64,000 nucleotides of DNA from GCA-2731375 sp964344935 (GTDB lineage Bacteria > Pseudomonadota > Alphaproteobacteria > GCA-2731375), in assembly GCA_964344935.1 (NCBI GenBank), contig CAYFPL010000011.1, positions 1 through 64,000 of the forward strand, given 5' to 3'. The notes under the pieces were generated by a model, which saw nothing but the letters and a program-made list of their open reading frames with translations, did not search any database and had not been told where the DNA came from. Shown here one piece after another: positions 34,111-43,666 of the stretch; position 1 is the stretch's first letter; each line of letters starts with the position of its first letter. The position numbers were made by a program, and so were the translations under genes.

Positions 34111-36854
34111 ACGGCGGCGCTCTGTGCTGCCAGATCTTTTTCGATCTTCACCCGGGTGATATCCGAACCGCTGCCCGTGCCGTCGGTCAGGGAGAGGGAG
34201 ATATCGGTGACGCTGTTCAGGCTGGGCAAGTTCAAGTCCTTGGCGAATGGCGTGGCCCAATGATCGAACTGCCCGATCATCAGCACCGTGTCTGGGCGGA
34301 TACCCTGACGCAGTACGGCGTTGCCCCGCGTGATGCCGGTGGCGGAGGTGATCACCACCGGATCGCCTTGGGCGATGCCTAGCTTGGCGGCGGATTGGCT
34401 GTTCATGACGATGCCTGAATGGCCGGCAATGTTCTCCGCCACTTCATAGATCAGGGGGATGCCCACGTTGGCGCCCCAGGCATATTGCATGCTGCGCGCG
34501 GTCAGGGCCCAGAACGGGAAATCGTCAGGGTCCTGGCCCTTTTCACGGACAAAGTCCGTCCAGACGTCGGGGAAGGATTCGTACTTGGGCAGGGGGTCGT
34601 AATCCAAGAGCTGCTTGTCCCACCATTCCACGCCCACTTCGTGCAGACGGTTGGCGAGCTGCGTGCCGTGACGCTTGATGCGTTCCTGGTAGGGCAACTC
34701 GAAGCGGATGCCCCGGTCCTTGAGATAGGGGTAGAGGTACCATTCCCGCTGAGCGAAGTCGCGCAGCATATAGCCATGCTCCTTGAACCACTCGATGCCA
34801 TGCACCTCTTCGCCATCGGACAGGTCGTGGCTGGCGGCTTTGGCCACCCGGTCCCAGATCTCGTCCCGGTCATAGGCCACATCGCCTTCCAGACCGTAAT
34901 CAAACTTGTTGCTGACCAGCTTCATGCCGGCCGCGCCCTTGTTGATGGCCATGTTGTACGCGCCCAGGATGCCGGCCCGCTTGCAGATCTCGGTTGCGAT
35001 ATCGGTCATGTCCATGGCGTCCACGGTGGGCTCCACCGCCGGCTGGCGGATCATCCAGCCCTGGTGCTTCCAGAACTGCTCGCCCGAGCCGGTGCCGCCG
35101 ATGCGGCTTAGCTGCAGGCTTTCCAGGTCCGTTGCCTCCGGCAGGATAACGTCCGCCATGTGGTTGGTTTCATCGTTGGTGTAGGCAAAGGCGACGGTGA
35201 AGGGGAATTCAGCGATGCGTTCCGCCACTTCCGGCGCATTCCAGGAGGATATCGCCGGGTTGGTGCGGTAACAGAACCAGATATCGGGCAGGGTGGGCCG
35301 TGGCCAATTGTCCGGCGCTTCCTTTTGAAACAGCCAGGGCAGGTGCGCAGGCCCGAGCGCCGGCGCCCAAGGCGAAGACGAGGAAAGCGGCACCAGGCTG
35401 TTATAGCCGTTGCGGATGCGCGGTTGGCTGGACCAGCCTTCCTTCGAGGTATCGTTGAAGGGGAAGTCCATGATGCCGTCCCGGCTGGAAACGGCCGAGA
35501 GATGCTTGTTGTTCGCCGGCCGGTTCAGGCGCACTTTGGTGCCCAGGTTCGCGCCGGGCACCTCGATGGCGCCGACCAGGACACTCAACAGAGTTCGCGC
35601 CCAGACCGCGTGATAGCCGCCTGGGCCGTTGTTGACGCTCTTGCCCAGCATTACGCCTACGGGTCGGAAGGGCAGGGTCTCCCCCTCGATCTCGATGGTC
35701 TCGCCGATGTGGGCATGGGCCACGAATTCATCGCCGATGCGGCGGATCGTCTCCGCCGGTATATCGCATTCTCCCATCGCCCAGTCGGGACTGTAGTCGG
35801 CCATATGATCCAGCAGCATCTGGAAGGCGGGCTTCACCTCGATGCCGTCGTGGCGCCAGGCCTCGTCATCGGCGCCCAGTTCCAAACCGGCCGCTAGGTA
35901 ACTGCCGCCCAGTGCCGGATCCTCGATATTGGCATCGAACGGCTTGGCCTGGCCGTCGGCCAGGTCCCAGATCAGGGGTTTTTCCGTCTCCGGGTCGCGC
36001 AGGTAATAACCGTTGGGCCCGACCAGATAGGGTGACGTGGTGTCTTCCTTCAGGAAACGGACATCGCAGGTTTCCTGCCAGTCCCGCTCCAGCACAATGC
36101 GGTGGATAACGGCGAACAGAAATGCGGCGTCGGTTTTGGGCTTGATGGGCACCCATTCGGCGGATGTGGCGCCGGTCACAGAAAGATGCGGCTCCACCAT
36201 GACCCGCTTCAATCCCCGGCGCCGGGCTTCCGCGCCCCGGCGAACACCCGTGGCGCCGCCCGAGGCATCCACGTTGTTGCCGCAGTTGATCACGTATTCG
36301 CAATAGGGGCTGTCCACGGCCAGGGTGAAGGCGCGCTGCCACAATTCCCCATAGAGATGTTCCGAATGATAGCACTTCACACCCTGGCCAGCGCCGAAGC
36401 CCAAATCAGCCGGGCCCCAGGCGGCCAGGAAAGCGGGGAAGCTGCCCATGAACCGGGTCGGCGTGCCGCCGCCGCCGAAAGAGGCGGCCAGACGCGGATA
36501 GCCGGAATTATCCTTCAGGCCCATGTCGCGGATCTTTTTCAGCCTGTCCGCTACCAGATCAAGAGCCTCGTCCCAACTGATGGGCACGAAACCTGGGTCC
36601 TCGTCCCGGCCCTTCCTGGGGTTGGTCCGCTTCATCGGGCTTTTCACCCGGTTCGGATTATAGGTTTTCTGCACCAGGCCATAGGCCTTCACACACGGGG
36701 TACCCTTGCCCGGATGCTGACCGCAAATGTTCAGGTTTGGCTCGATCCGTGTGGCCACGCCGTCCTCTACCTCGACCTTGATCAGATCCGGACCAGAGAC
36801 GCATTGAAAGCAGTATGTGGGGACCTTTTTGGTGTCTTCTTTTGCGGTGCTCAT
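34107..36854 (-). CDS. Molybdopterin oxidoreductase catalytic subunit (DMSO reductase superfamily, PadB-like?)
   Basis: The 915-residue protein has superfamily motifs: PISWDEALDLVADRL, INCGNNVDASGG, GKSVNNGPGGYHAVWARTLL, NDETNHMADVILPEATDLES, and a C-terminal beta-barrel domain. No Tat signal precedes the Fe-S region. The N-terminal cluster motif is unusual: Cys15 and Cys18 (CFQC), then Pro at the normal third position, with Cys44 and Cys54 later. The three-domain set (catalytic, four-cluster, anchor) beside an acyl-CoA synthetase resembles phenylacetyl-CoA:acceptor oxidoreductase PadBCD; that assignment is inference. First gene of a two-gene operon divergent from 36964. Confidence 0.85.
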   Translation of the reverse strand: MSTAKEDTKKVPTYCFQCVSGPDLIKVEVEDGVATRIEPNLNICGQHPGKGTPCVKAYGLVQKTYNPNRVKSPMKRTNPRKGRDEDPGFVPISWDEALDLVADRLKKIRDMGLKDNSGYPRLAASFGGGGTPTRFMGSFPAFLAAWGPADLGFGAGQGVKCYHSEHLYGELWQRAFTLAVDSPYCEYVINCGNNVDASGGATGVRRGAEARRRGLKRVMVEPHLSVTGATSAEWVPIKPKTDAAFLFAVIHRIVLERDWQETCDVRFLKEDTTSPYLVGPNGYYLRDPETEKPLIWDLADGQAKPFDANIEDPALGGSYLAAGLELGADDEAWRHDGIEVKPAFQMLLDHMADYSPDWAMGECDIPAETIRRIGDEFVAHAHIGETIEIEGETLPFRPVGVMLGKSVNNGPGGYHAVWARTLLSVLVGAIEVPGANLGTKVRLNRPANNKHLSAVSSRDGIMDFPFNDTSKEGWSSQPRIRNGYNSLVPLSSSSPWAPALGPAHLPWLFQKEAPDNWPRPTLPDIWFCYRTNPAISSWNAPEVAERIAEFPFTVAFAYTNDETNHMADVILPEATDLESLQLSRIGGTGSGEQFWKHQGWMIRQPAVEPTVDAMDMTDIATEICKRAGILGAYNMAINKGAAGMKLVSNKFDYGLEGDVAYDRDEIWDRVAKAASHDLSDGEEVHGIEWFKEHGYMLRDFAQREWYLYPYLKDRGIRFELPYQERIKRHGTQLANRLHEVGVEWWDKQLLDYDPLPKYESFPDVWTDFVREKGQDPDDFPFWALTARSMQYAWGANVGIPLIYEVAENIAGHSGIVMNSQSAAKLGIAQGDPVVITSATGITRGNAVLRQGIRPDTVLMIGQFDHWATPFAKDLNLPSLNSVTDISLSLTDGTGSGSDITRVKIEKDLAAQSAAV

Positions 36855-36963
36855 GGTCTTTCCTCCCGACTCCGCGAAAGGCTATCACGGCGCAAACATG
36901 GAAGGCAAAGCGGCGCCAATCGGTGTAGCATGGCGGCAAGAAACAATAATGGGGAGGAGCGGC

Positions 36964-38529
36964 ATGCGGCTGGAGTCCGTCCTGGCGGCCCATGCGAACA
37001 GGCATCCGGACAAGACGGCGATTATCTGCGACGGCCAGACGGTAAGCTACGGCGTCTTGCAGGACTCCATCGTGCAGATGGCCAGGGGCCTTTCGCAGCT
37101 GGGTCTTGGATTGGGCGATCGGATTGTCCTGTACCTGCCCAACGGCTTGGAAGTGGTGCAGTTGCTTTACGCCGCCTATACCCTGGGCGCCATCGCCGTG
37201 CCGGTGACGACGCGGCTGACGGTGCGGGAGGTGAGCGACTTCTGCCGCGATTGTGAAGCTAAGATTCTGGTGTTTCATGCCGACCAGGCCGATGCCCTGG
37301 CGGACCTGCGCCGGGACCGGCCGGAGATGACCGCCATCGTCGTGGGCGGATGCGCTGACGGTGCAATTGAGATGGCGGATCTGCCTTGCGACGCCGGCGG
37401 TAGCCTGCCGGCAGTGCCCTACGATCATGACGAATGCATGATCAACTACACATCCGGCACCACCGGCCGGCCCAAAGGTGCCATCGTCACCCATGCCAAT
37501 ATCCTGATTCAGAACGGTTTCATCCACGGTATCGAATGGAGTCTGTCCAGTGAGGACGTCTTTCTGGTCGCTACACCGCTGGCCCATCGCACCGGGATGG
37601 GCCGATTGGCCAACGCCTTGACCCTGGGCGCGACCATCGTTGTGATGCAGAACTTCGATGCGCCCCTGGCCGTCGATCTAATCGAGGAGCATCAAGTGAC
37701 CGTCATGGGCATGGTGCCCACGGTCTGCCGTATGATGCTGCCCGAAATCGCCAAGGACCCAAGCCGTCTCGCCAGCCTGCGCCGGGTTCTGGTCACGGGT
37801 GAAGCCTTTCCAGTAGAACTGAAACAACGCTTTATCGAATTGCTGCCCCAGACCCGCCTGGTCTCCTTCTTCGCCATGACCGAAGCCGGCGCGGTGACGT
37901 CCCTGTCCCACGAAGAACAGTTTACCCATCCGAAGTCCGTCGGCCGTCCGACGCCGGGGATCGAAGTACGGATCGTCGATGAAAACGGTGATGACCTGCC
38001 GGTGGGCGAGGTCGGCGAGATGCTGGTCAGGACCGGACGGCCCGGCGTCTACACCATCATGAAGGGATATTTGAACCGGCCGGACGAGACCGCGGCCGCC
38101 CTGCGCGACGGCTGGCTCTATACCGGCGATCTGGCCTATCGGGATGACGACGGTTACCTCTACATCGCGGATCGCAAGAAGGACATGATCCTCTCGGGCG
38201 GTTTCAACATCTATTCGAAGGAGGTGGAAAGCGCCCTCGTCAGCCATGAAAGTGTCGCCGACGCCGCGGTCATTGGGGTCAAGGACGAAATGTACGGCGA
38301 GGCTGTGGCAGCATTCATCGAGACGCAGGCGGCCGTTTCAGCAGACGAATTGATCGAACATTGCCGCGAGATGATCGCCTCTTACAAGAAACCGAAGTAT
38401 GTTGTCTTTCTCGATCAACTGCCGCGCAATGCCATCGGCAAGGTCCTGAAACGGGAACTGCCGGCTCTGGCGCCGGAGGAATTGAAACCATTGATAAAAT
38501 CCGCTGATGAAATCCGCGACCTGACTTGA
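36964..38529 (+). CDS. Acyl-CoA synthetase (AMP-binding family)
   Basis: The 521-residue protein has the adenylate motif NYTSGTTGRPKGAIVTH, the A5-type FFAMTEAG, the hinge GDLAYRDDDGYLYIADRKKDMILSG split at A8, and the C-terminal lysine motif LPRNAIGKVLKREL. It activates a carboxylic acid to its CoA thioester. ATG at 36964 follows GGGGAGGAG; a longer frame from 36817 would run back into the opposite gene. It heads an operon reaching 44494. Confidence 0.93.
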   Translation: MRLESVLAAHANRHPDKTAIICDGQTVSYGVLQDSIVQMARGLSQLGLGLGDRIVLYLPNGLEVVQLLYAAYTLGAIAVPVTTRLTVREVSDFCRDCEAKILVFHADQADALADLRRDRPEMTAIVVGGCADGAIEMADLPCDAGGSLPAVPYDHDECMINYTSGTTGRPKGAIVTHANILIQNGFIHGIEWSLSSEDVFLVATPLAHRTGMGRLANALTLGATIVVMQNFDAPLAVDLIEEHQVTVMGMVPTVCRMMLPEIAKDPSRLASLRRVLVTGEAFPVELKQRFIELLPQTRLVSFFAMTEAGAVTSLSHEEQFTHPKSVGRPTPGIEVRIVDENGDDLPVGEVGEMLVRTGRPGVYTIMKGYLNRPDETAAALRDGWLYTGDLAYRDDDGYLYIADRKKDMILSGGFNIYSKEVESALVSHESVADAAVIGVKDEMYGEAVAAFIETQAAVSADELIEHCREMIASYKKPKYVVFLDQLPRNAIGKVLKRELPALAPEELKPLIKSADEIRDLT

Positions 38530-38531
38530 CG

Positions 38532-39962
38532 ATGAACGCCGTACCCCCGCCTTCAACCAACCGATGCGCCCGCGACTTGCGGGAATGGCTGCAACATTTG
38601 GCGTCCACCGGCCGCCTGGCGACGACAAAGCCGGGCCTGGGCCTGAAGCATGAATTGGCGGCTGTGGCGCAACGGCTGGAAAGGGACAAGGCGGTGCTGT
38701 TCCCCGAGCCCGACGGCCACGCCGTACCCGTGGCCGCCAACCTGCTGGCCACCCGCGGCTGGATCGGCGATTGTTTGGGCGTGGGCGAGGACCAGGTCAT
38801 CCATCGTTATCAGCAGGCTGTACGGGAGCCGGTACCTTGGGTGGAAGTGGACAACGGGCCGGTTCAGGCGGTGGTTCACGATGATGTGGATATAAACGCG
38901 CAGCTACCCGTCCCCACCCACAACGAACTGGACAGCGGCCCCTATATCGCCGCTGGGCTGATGATCTCCCGCAACCCAGCGAATGGCATCCAGAACGTTT
39001 CCATCCACCGCTGTCAGATCAGCGGCAAGGACCGTATCGGGGTGTTGCTGTTGCCCCGCCACACCTGGACCTATGCCCGCTTGGCGGCAGAGGCGGGTCA
39101 GGCCCTGGAAGTCGCCATCGTCATCGGCAACGACCCGGCCAGCTTATTGGCCAGCCAGGCGGTGGTGCCCCTGGATTTCGACGAAATGGAAATCGTCGGT
39201 GCCCTGCACGGTGCGCCGGTTGAGATGGTCAAATGCCGTACCAACAATGTCCGCGTGCCGGCCCGGGCCGAGATCGTGCTGGAAGGCCGGGTGCTGCCGG
39301 ATGTGGCGGAACCGGAGGGTCCCTTCGGCGAGTTTCCGCAATATTACGGACGCCGCGCCAACCGCCATGTGATCCAGGTGGACGCCATCACCCACCGGTC
39401 CAATCCCATTTTCCATACCATCGTCGGCGGCGGCATGGAGCATCTTCTGCTTGGCGGCCTGCCGCGTGAGGCGACGTTGTTGGAGACATTGCAGCGCAAC
39501 GATCCATCTGTTTTGGATGTGCATTTGTCCCGCGGCGGGGTCTGCCGCTATCATCTGGTGGTCAAGGTGGCCAAGAAACAGGAAGGCACGCCGAAGAACA
39601 TCATGATGGGTGCCTTCGCCGGCCACTATGACATCAAACAGGTGATCGTGGTGGACGAGGATGTGAATATCCACGACCCCGAGCAGGTGGAATGGGCCGT
39701 GGCGACGCGGTTTCAGGCGGATCGGGATTTATTGGTGGTTTCCAACACCCAAGGCTCGAAACTGGATCCAACTACCACCGAGGACGGTGTCGGCGCCAAG
39801 ATGGGGCTGGATGCCACCATTCCACTGGCGGCGGACGATTTCACCTTCACGGTGATCCAGGTGCCGGGCGCGGATGAGTTAGATTTAGAGCAGGTGCTGG
39901 ACGATGACGGGGCCGCGGCCCGGATCATCGGCGACGAGGACAAGGGGAAGAACAATGAATGA
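38532..39962 (+). CDS. UbiD-family decarboxylase
   Basis: The 476-residue protein has UbiD features: NVSIHRCQISGKDRIGV, GAPVEMVKCRTNNVRVPARAEIVLEG, and the catalytic loop EPEGPFGEFPQYYG with Glu residues. It would need prenylated FMN from UbiX (21343) and catalyses reversible decarboxylation of aromatic or alpha,beta-unsaturated acids. The ATG lies 2 bases after the synthetase stop; the gene overlaps the next start by 8 bases. Confidence 0.92.
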   Translation: MNAVPPPSTNRCARDLREWLQHLASTGRLATTKPGLGLKHELAAVAQRLERDKAVLFPEPDGHAVPVAANLLATRGWIGDCLGVGEDQVIHRYQQAVREPVPWVEVDNGPVQAVVHDDVDINAQLPVPTHNELDSGPYIAAGLMISRNPANGIQNVSIHRCQISGKDRIGVLLLPRHTWTYARLAAEAGQALEVAIVIGNDPASLLASQAVVPLDFDEMEIVGALHGAPVEMVKCRTNNVRVPARAEIVLEGRVLPDVAEPEGPFGEFPQYYGRRANRHVIQVDAITHRSNPIFHTIVGGGMEHLLLGGLPREATLLETLQRNDPSVLDVHLSRGGVCRYHLVVKVAKKQEGTPKNIMMGAFAGHYDIKQVIVVDEDVNIHDPEQVEWAVATRFQADRDLLVVSNTQGSKLDPTTTEDGVGAKMGLDATIPLAADDFTFTVIQVPGADELDLEQVLDDDGAAARIIGDEDKGKNNE

Positions 39963-41673
39963 CAATGCAGCCATTGGCACGGCAACCACCACGAACGTGG
40001 GCCATGCGATCTTGGCGCGCCTCAGGGCGGCGGGGGTGGAATATTTCCTGGCCAACGCCGGCACCGATTTCCCCCCGATCATCGAGGCCATTGCGCAATC
40101 GGGGGAGGATGATGGTCCAACGCCCCTGGTCATCCCCCATGAAAATGTCGCCGTCTCCATGGCTCATGGTTATGCCATGATAAAGGGCAAACCGCTGGCG
40201 GTGATGCTGCATGTGAATGTGGGTACTTCCAATGCCATTTGTGCCCTGACCAACGCTTACCGCACCAATGTGCCGCTCCTGCTGATGGCGGGGCGGACGC
40301 CCTGGACGGAACATACCGGCCTTTCGGGCGGCACCCGCAGCCGGCATATCCATTGGGCGCAGGAGATGTTCGACCAGGCCGGTATGCTGCGGGAACTGGT
40401 GAAATGGGACTATGAATTGCGTTCGCCGGAAGAGGTCGACGTGGTTTTGGACCGGGCCCTGACTATCAGTCAGTCGGACATTCCCGGTCCGGTCTATATG
40501 TCCATCCCCAGGGAGGTTTTGGCTGCACCGGCGTCGCCCTCGTCCGGGCCCCGGCGCACCGCAGTTACGGGTGTGGCCCATCCCGATCCAGGACAGATCG
40601 CCCAGGCGGCGGACATTCTCATGGCGGCGGAGAATCCGTTGATTATCACGTCGGATGTGGGCAAGTCGGTGGCCGCGGCGGAAAGCCTGGCGGCGCTGAC
40701 CGAGAAATACGCCATTCCCGTCATTACCCACGTGCCCCGCTATCTTTGCCTGGGCAACGGCCATCCCATGCATCTGGATTACGAGGCTTCGCCCCATCTG
40801 GCGTCAGCCGATGCGGTTTTGGTGCTGGATTGCGACGTGCCCTGGATTCCCGCTACCGATCCCGTACACCCGGATGCCAAGGTCATTCAAATGGCGCCTG
40901 ATCCCCTGTTCAGCCGTTATCCTGTCCGCAGTTTTCCATCCATCCTCTCCATTGCGGCGGAAGCGGAGGCGGCCTTGCCTTTGCTGGATGCGGCCATGGC
41001 GGGCGCGGATGCCGACAAGATTTCAGCGCGGCGGGACAGGGTGGCCGCAGCACGCGGCAAGGTACGCGAGCGCTGGCAGGGGGTCCGTGATAAGGCCCGT
41101 TCGGCTCAGCCGATCCATCCTGCCTGGCTGGCCCAATGCGTCGGTGAATACCTCGATGAAGAGACAATACTTGTGAACGAAATGGGCGTCGTGCCCATGC
41201 ATGCGGGCATCAATCGGCCCGGCCGCTACTTCGGGCCCAGCCCTGCGGGCGGCCTGGGCTGGGGTCTAGGCGCGGCCCTTGGGGCAAAATTGGCGGCGCC
41301 TGACGACATGATCATCGCGGCCATCGGCGATGGTAGCTACTTCTTTGGCAATCCCATGGCGGCACACTATTGCGCCCGGGCCTATGATCTGCCGGTGCTG
41401 TTCATCATCGTCAACAACCATGGCTGGGGCGCCGTGCGCCGGGCCACCAAGGCCATGTATCCTGACGGCAAGGCCCTCAGCGGCAATGACATCCCCCTCT
41501 CCCGTATTGATCCCGCACCCGACTACGAGCAGATTATTCAATCTTGCGGCGGCCACGGGGAACGGATCACCGACCCCGATGCCCTGCCCGACGCCCTGGC
41601 CCGGGCCGTCAAAATGGTGCGCGAGGAGCGGCGTCAAGTATTACTGAATGTTGTCGTTTCCGAAGTTGTTTGA
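39955..41673 (+). CDS. Thiamine-diphosphate-dependent enzyme (benzoylformate decarboxylase/acetolactate synthase type)
   Basis: The 572-residue protein has the ThDP catalytic Glu in IPHENVAVSMAHGYA (near residue 65) and the ThDP/Mg motif starting IGDGSYFFGNP and ending IIVNN (near residue 460-490). The middle domain is present. The superfamily includes 2-oxoacid decarboxylases and ligases. Its overlap with ubiD-like suggests consecutive steps on one substrate. AAGGGG lies upstream of the ATG at 39955. Confidence 0.9.
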   Translation: MNDNAAIGTATTTNVGHAILARLRAAGVEYFLANAGTDFPPIIEAIAQSGEDDGPTPLVIPHENVAVSMAHGYAMIKGKPLAVMLHVNVGTSNAICALTNAYRTNVPLLLMAGRTPWTEHTGLSGGTRSRHIHWAQEMFDQAGMLRELVKWDYELRSPEEVDVVLDRALTISQSDIPGPVYMSIPREVLAAPASPSSGPRRTAVTGVAHPDPGQIAQAADILMAAENPLIITSDVGKSVAAAESLAALTEKYAIPVITHVPRYLCLGNGHPMHLDYEASPHLASADAVLVLDCDVPWIPATDPVHPDAKVIQMAPDPLFSRYPVRSFPSILSIAAEAEAALPLLDAAMAGADADKISARRDRVAAARGKVRERWQGVRDKARSAQPIHPAWLAQCVGEYLDEETILVNEMGVVPMHAGINRPGRYFGPSPAGGLGWGLGAALGAKLAAPDDMIIAAIGDGSYFFGNPMAAHYCARAYDLPVLFIIVNNHGWGAVRRATKAMYPDGKALSGNDIPLSRIDPAPDYEQIIQSCGGHGERITDPDALPDALARAVKMVREERRQVLLNVVVSEVV

Positions 41674-41684
41674 GGAGCGTTGCC

Positions 41685-42452
41685 ATGGCGGAGTCTGAAA
41701 CCATGCTTCCTTCCATGCGGGTCGATGGCCAGGTCGCCTTGGTCACGGGCGCCGGCCGGGGGATCGGCAGGGGCTGCGCCCTGGCCCTGGCGGAGGCGGG
41801 TGCGGAAGTCATCGTCATGAGCCGCACTCAGGCGGAGATCGATGAGGTTGCGGCCGAAATCGAAGGCCGGGGCGGCAAGGCCACTGCCATCGCCTGTGAT
41901 GTCACCGAACACAAAGCGGTGACGGCGGCCTTCGCCGGCATCGACCGGCTGGACATCCTGGTCAACAATGCCGGCACCAATGTGCCCATGGGTTTCTTGA
42001 AGGCCGATGTGGAAACATTGGATCTGATGCTGAACCTAAATGTCCGCTCGGCCTTTCTCGTGGCCCAGGCGGCCGCCCGCATCATGGATGCCCAGGGGGG
42101 CGGGGTGATCATTCACCTCTCCTCCACCTTCGGCAAGGTGGGGCGGCCGGGCTTTTCCATCTATTCCGGAACCAAGCATTTCATCGAGGGCCTGACCAAA
42201 TCTACCGCCGTGGAACTGGCGCCGAAAAATATCCGCGTAGTGGCCGTTGGCCCCACAGCCATCGCCACCCCGATGCTGGAGGAGCGACTGGCCGATCCCG
42301 AAGTGGTGGCAGAACTGACCTCCCGCATCCCCATGGGTCGCATTGGCCGCATCGATGACGTCGTCGGCGCCGTCGTTTTCCTGGCCTCGCCGGCGGCGGC
42401 CCTGATCACCGGCACCACAATCATGGTCGACGGCGGCTGGACGGCGCCTTAA
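41685..42452 (+). CDS. SDR-family NAD(P)-dependent oxidoreductase
   Basis: The 255-residue protein has TGAGRGIGRG, NNAGTNVP, the active-site SSTFGKVGRPGFSIYSGTK split as Ser and YSGTK, and PTAIATPM. It is a complete classical SDR, probably oxidising an alcohol or reducing a ketone within the pathway. GAGGAG overlaps the upstream stop and precedes the ATG by 7 bases. Confidence 0.93.
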   Translation: MAESETMLPSMRVDGQVALVTGAGRGIGRGCALALAEAGAEVIVMSRTQAEIDEVAAEIEGRGGKATAIACDVTEHKAVTAAFAGIDRLDILVNNAGTNVPMGFLKADVETLDLMLNLNVRSAFLVAQAAARIMDAQGGGVIIHLSSTFGKVGRPGFSIYSGTKHFIEGLTKSTAVELAPKNIRVVAVGPTAIATPMLEERLADPEVVAELTSRIPMGRIGRIDDVVGAVVFLASPAAALITGTTIMVDGGWTAP

Positions 42453-42454
42453 GT

Positions 42455-43657
42455 ATGGACAAGAAGCGCGTTCTGATCGCCGGTGCGGGCCCGGTGGGGC
42501 TAAGCGCGGCGGCTTACCTGACCCGGGCCGGCATACCGGTCACTGTGTTCGAGGCCGAGGCGCAGTTGCCAGAAAACCTGCGCGCCTCCACCTTCCATCC
42601 GCCCACGCTTGATATGCTGGCGCCCTTCGGGGCAAGCCAGGGTTTGATCGAGCAGGGCTTGAAAGCGCCGAAGTTCCAGTTCCGCAACCGCGATGAAGGC
42701 CTGCTGGCGGAGTTCGACCTGGGTCTGTTGGCCGATGAGACGGACCACCCGTTCCGGGTGCAATGCGAACAGTTCAAACTGAACCATCTGCTCTACGATT
42801 GGCTGCAGCGCCAGGGCGGTGCCGATGTGCGTTTCGGCCACGCATTGACCGGCTTGCATCAGGACGACGGTTCCGTTGCGGCTAAGTTTGATACCTCTGA
42901 TGGTGAAGTCACGGTGTCCGGCCGCTGGCTGATCGGCGCGGAGGGGGCCAACAGCCAAACACGGCAGACCCTGGATATCCCGTTCGAGGGTTTCACCTGG
43001 GACGAACGGTTCCTGGTTGTCTCGACGCCGTTCGATTTCGCGGCAGTGTTGCCGGATCTTTCCCTGGTCAATTACTTCGCCGACCCGAATCAATGGTATT
43101 TCCTGCTCCGCGTTCCGGGCCTTTGGCGGGCCATGTTCCCGACGGAAGCGGCCGAGACCGAGGAAGAGATATTCGATGCCGCCAATATCGAGGCGCGCAT
43201 GCAATGGGCGCATGCCAAAGACGAGCCGTACGAACATCGCCACGTCACCCTGTACCGGGTGCACCAAAGGGTGGCCAAGCATTACCGCGCGGGCCGGGCC
43301 TTCCTGGCTGGGGATGCTGCCCATATCAACAATCCTCTTGGCGGCATGGGCATGAACGGCGGCATTCACGATGCCTTCAATCTGGCGGAAAAGATGTCCG
43401 CCGTCTGGCACGGCGAGGCACCGGAGGGCGAACTTGATCTCTACGAAGCCCAGCGCCGGCCCATCGCTCTCGATTACGTCAACACCCACACAATCCGCAA
43501 TAAGCGGAACCTCGAAGCCAAAACGCTGGAAGAGCAACAGGCCTTCCGCGACATGCTGTCCGACGTGCTGTCCGACCGGGACAAGACCCTAGATTACCTT
43601 CGCCGCACCGCCATGATCGCCAGCCTGCGGGAAGCGGCCCGGATCGGCCGGACATAG
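42455..43657 (+). CDS. FAD-dependent aromatic monooxygenase (FAD_binding_3)
   Basis: The 400-residue protein has the Rossmann motif IAGAGPVGLSAAAYL, the second FAD/NADPH motif GRWLIGAEGANSQTR (DG-type) and GDAAHINNPLGGMGMNGGIHDAFNLAEK. It belongs to the single-component group A hydroxylases such as MhpA and PobA-like enzymes that hydroxylate phenolic rings. The start lies 2 bases after the SDR stop. Confidence 0.92.
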   Translation: MDKKRVLIAGAGPVGLSAAAYLTRAGIPVTVFEAEAQLPENLRASTFHPPTLDMLAPFGASQGLIEQGLKAPKFQFRNRDEGLLAEFDLGLLADETDHPFRVQCEQFKLNHLLYDWLQRQGGADVRFGHALTGLHQDDGSVAAKFDTSDGEVTVSGRWLIGAEGANSQTRQTLDIPFEGFTWDERFLVVSTPFDFAAVLPDLSLVNYFADPNQWYFLLRVPGLWRAMFPTEAAETEEEIFDAANIEARMQWAHAKDEPYEHRHVTLYRVHQRVAKHYRAGRAFLAGDAAHINNPLGGMGMNGGIHDAFNLAEKMSAVWHGEAPEGELDLYEAQRRPIALDYVNTHTIRNKRNLEAKTLEEQQAFRDMLSDVLSDRDKTLDYLRRTAMIASLREAARIGRT

Positions 43658-43666
43658 GTGCCGTCC

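Noticed and set aside
33064..34263. 399-codon plus-strand frame
   Set aside because: Antisense to the Fe-S/anchor gene; its His/Gly-rich translation matches no family and has no start site.
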